Below, piece after piece: positions 56,929 to 58,400 of a stretch of DNA of 58,400 nt. This stretch comes from Candidatus Hermodarchaeum yapensis. GTDB taxonomy: Archaea; Asgardarchaeota; Hermodarchaeia; Hermodarchaeales; Hermodarchaeaceae. The translations under genes were made by a program, and so were the position numbers. Below the pieces are notes generated by a model that searched no databases, had not been told where the DNA came from, and was given only the letters and a program-made list of their open reading frames with translations. The stretch's first letter is position 1; each line of letters opens with the position of its first letter. The stretch is taken from assembly GCA_016840405.1 (NCBI GenBank), contig JAEOSK010000017.1, positions 1-58,400 on the forward strand, read 5' to 3'.

Positions 56929-58400
56929 GTGACCCGCATCAAACTCTTCCCGCTGGCATTGACTCTCTGTCTCTTCTTTGCCTTAGCTTCCCCCCTCTTT
57001 ATCATGCCAGCTTTACAAACCCAAGCTAATACCGACACGGGTATAACTTCACACCGAAGCACACCACTCGACTATGATTTTCGAGTGCTTAATGAAACCG
57101 TGCACGTCTTCCCACAAATTGATGCCTCGGTCATCATCAATTACTCGATTACCTTTCGCAATTATGGTTCTCAATTCGACTGGGTCGATATCGGACTGCC
57201 CAACTCCTACTATGTCCTCTCATCGTTCCGCGCCTTCTGGGCCCTCAGCAACAATTCCTTCACCGAATGTACCACGATTGAACCCTCCGAAGTCATCGAC
57301 ATCGGAATCCAAATCGCAATACCCGGTGGTCTTCAACCCGGTTATGATGAAGAAGGGACCCTCCTCGTCTGGGGCCGACAACAACAGATGGTCTACCTCG
57401 ACACTGACCCCGAAACCCCCGGCTACGTCGGTTACCAATTCGTCCCCACCTGGTACGACGCCCCCTACAACCGTGGCACCGACTACCTTGCTTGTCACCT
57501 CCACTTCCCCGACGGCTTTAACAACGGCACCCTCGCCAAATACCATTACACTGCGCCCACCAGCTTCTACTGGACGAACACCAGCCTCGTCTACGCCTGG
57601 GAATACACCAATCTCGATAACTACCAGGGCATCCTCCACGGCATCAGCTTCCCCTACGACGAAGCCTACATCACCACCTACTACACCACCGGCGGCATTA
57701 CGAACTTTACCGATTTTCTTTTGGAAAACATTGAACTCGTCATCGTCGGCCTCGTCGTCGTCCTCTTCTTAGCCTGCTGCGCCATCGGCATCATCCAAGC
57801 CCGCCGCCACGCCGCCACCGGCGCCCCCCTCCTCGGCAAACGCGGCTACCTCCCCCCCGCCGTCAAAGTCGAAGCCCTCGGCGTCCGCCGCGGCCTCACC
57901 GTCGTCGAAGCCGCCGTCCTCAACGAAGTCCCCTTACACCGCGTCTTCACCATGATCACCTTCGGCCTCCTCAAAAAAGGCCTCATCACCGTCCAACGCG
58001 CCGCCAACCCCGGCAAACCCACCTTCCACAAAAACGAGAACGCCATCGCTAAAGCCGCCCGCGACCGCGGCCGCCTCCACTACTACGAACGTCTCTACCT
58101 CAAAGCCATCACCCCCGCCGGCAACTTGCACAAAACCCAGATCAAAACCATGCTCAACACCCTCATCAAAACTACTGCCCGCAAACTCGAAGGCTACAGC
58201 CGCACCGATACAAAGGTTTTCTACACCCGCATGATCGACCAAGCCTGGAAACACATCGACGTCGCCCAAACCCCCAAAACCCAATCCAAGGCCCTCGACG
58301 AATACGCCGAATGGCTCCTCCTCACCCCCGACTACGAACGCCGCATCAAACACTACCCCACCTACCACGTCCCCACTTGGTACTGGTGGTGGATCTGGGC
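56929..58400 (+). CDS. Large membrane protein (DUF2207-like), 3' partial
   Basis: A frame with no stop runs from GTG 56929 (or TTG 56923) past the window end, at least 490 codons. It starts with a signal peptide (about residues 1-25, LFPLALTLCLFFALASPLFI), then a beta-rich extracellular domain of about 240 residues containing Asn-X-Ser/Thr sequons, a transmembrane helix (about 269-291, LVIVGLVVVLFLACCAIGII) and a cytoplasmic region with a winged-helix-like segment (VVEAAVLNEVPLHRVFTMIT). This resembles DUF2207 membrane proteins. From about 57400 on, nearly every codon that can end in C does. Confidence 0.7.
   Translation, partial: MTRIKLFPLALTLCLFFALASPLFIMPALQTQANTDTGITSHRSTPLDYDFRVLNETVHVFPQIDASVIINYSITFRNYGSQFDWVDIGLPNSYYVLSSFRAFWALSNNSFTECTTIEPSEVIDIGIQIAIPGGLQPGYDEEGTLLVWGRQQQMVYLDTDPETPGYVGYQFVPTWYDAPYNRGTDYLACHLHFPDGFNNGTLAKYHYTAPTSFYWTNTSLVYAWEYTNLDNYQGILHGISFPYDEAYITTYYTTGGITNFTDFLLENIELVIVGLVVVLFLACCAIGIIQARRHAATGAPLLGKRGYLPPAVKVEALGVRRGLTVVEAAVLNEVPLHRVFTMITFGLLKKGLITVQRAANPGKPTFHKNENAIAKAARDRGRLHYYERLYLKAITPAGNLHKTQIKTMLNTLIKTTARKLEGYSRTDTKVFYTRMIDQAWKHIDVAQTPKTQSKALDEYAEWLLLTPDYERRIKHYPTYHVPTWYWWWIW

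Noticed and set aside
57074..57772. 232-residue plus-strand frame rich in Ser, Thr and Pro
   Set aside because: It is an out-of-frame reading of the NNC-rich DUF2207-like gene, whose own frame has a signal peptide and transmembrane helix and no stop.
57220..58368. Minus-strand Val/Gly/Glu-rich frames at the end of the window
   Set aside because: These are the complement of the C-ending codons of the membrane protein gene; the valine and glycine richness is a shadow effect.
1..58400. CRISPR arrays, insertion sequences, phage genes, rRNA
   Set aside because: I saw no regularly spaced repeats, transposase or integrase motifs, inverted-repeat-bounded elements or rRNA-like sequence.

Overview
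The window reads as a chromosomal segment of an archaeon. TATA-like boxes precede several genes. Shine-Dalgarno motifs are mostly GGTGA, GGAGG or GGTGG, and GTG and TTG starts are common. The window carries three small OB-fold single-strand DNA-binding-like proteins, a eukaryotic-type DNA topoisomerase IB, Lrp-like, HxlR-like and DUF134 regulators, and many surface proteins with a signal peptide and a C-terminal membrane anchor. An Asgard lineage (Heimdall- or Thorarchaeia-like) is my best guess; a Thaumarchaeota-related lineage is the alternative. No rRNA, tRNA, CRISPR array, insertion sequence or phage gene was recognised.

Layout. Positions 1-5250 hold a beta-helix protein, several small or membrane hypotheticals, a tocopherol-cyclase-like protein and a NYN-domain protein, punctuated by near-identical GGGAGG...CCTCCC hairpin/T-tract terminators. 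5350-12240 holds a Cys-rich protein, a Na/Pi cotransporter-PhoU fusion, an alpha/beta hydrolase with a membrane domain, a nitroreductase, an EF-Tu domain-2-like protein and a CDF metal transporter. 12600-20370 holds a methyltransferase, two SSB-like proteins, a PLP aminotransferase, a DDAH-like amidinohydrolase, an Lrp-like regulator and two anchored extracellular proteins. 20580-30360 holds two members of an unrecognised ~380-residue helical family, methyl- and acetyltransferases, a metallo-beta-lactamase-fold hydrolase, an M20 peptidase, a DUF362 protein and a dual-specificity-type phosphatase.

30388-37190 is the clearest functional unit. It encodes dihydropyrimidinase, beta-ureidopropionase, a class III aminotransferase and a PreA-type dihydropyrimidine dehydrogenase: all four steps from uracil to malonate semialdehyde. 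A ferritin-like protein and two iron-sulfur proteins follow. No PreT flavoprotein is present, so a ferredoxin-type electron supply is inferred.

37237-43951 holds peroxiredoxin, a flavin reductase-rubredoxin fusion, a third SSB paralogue whose promoter and leader match those of the second, a divergent HxlR/SRPBCC pair, a ferredoxin-acyl-CoA dehydrogenase pair and a radical SAM protein. 43985-47800 is a DUF134/NifX/MinD-ferredoxin cluster with two DUF134 regulators, each beside a clear palindromic or repeated operator. 47899-58400 holds a TPP enzyme, a NUDIX hydrolase, small conserved proteins, a delta-60-repeat surface protein, topoisomerase IB, a 3-hexulose-6-phosphate synthase-like enzyme, two zinc-ribbon proteins, and a large membrane protein running off the end whose codons become almost exclusively NNC.

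The best candidates for undescribed biology are the paired 380-residue family, the ferredoxin-linked pyrimidine module with its Cys-rich 284-residue protein, the SSB paralogues with a shared long leader, the orphan terminators that imply unannotated transcripts, and the NNC codon tracts.
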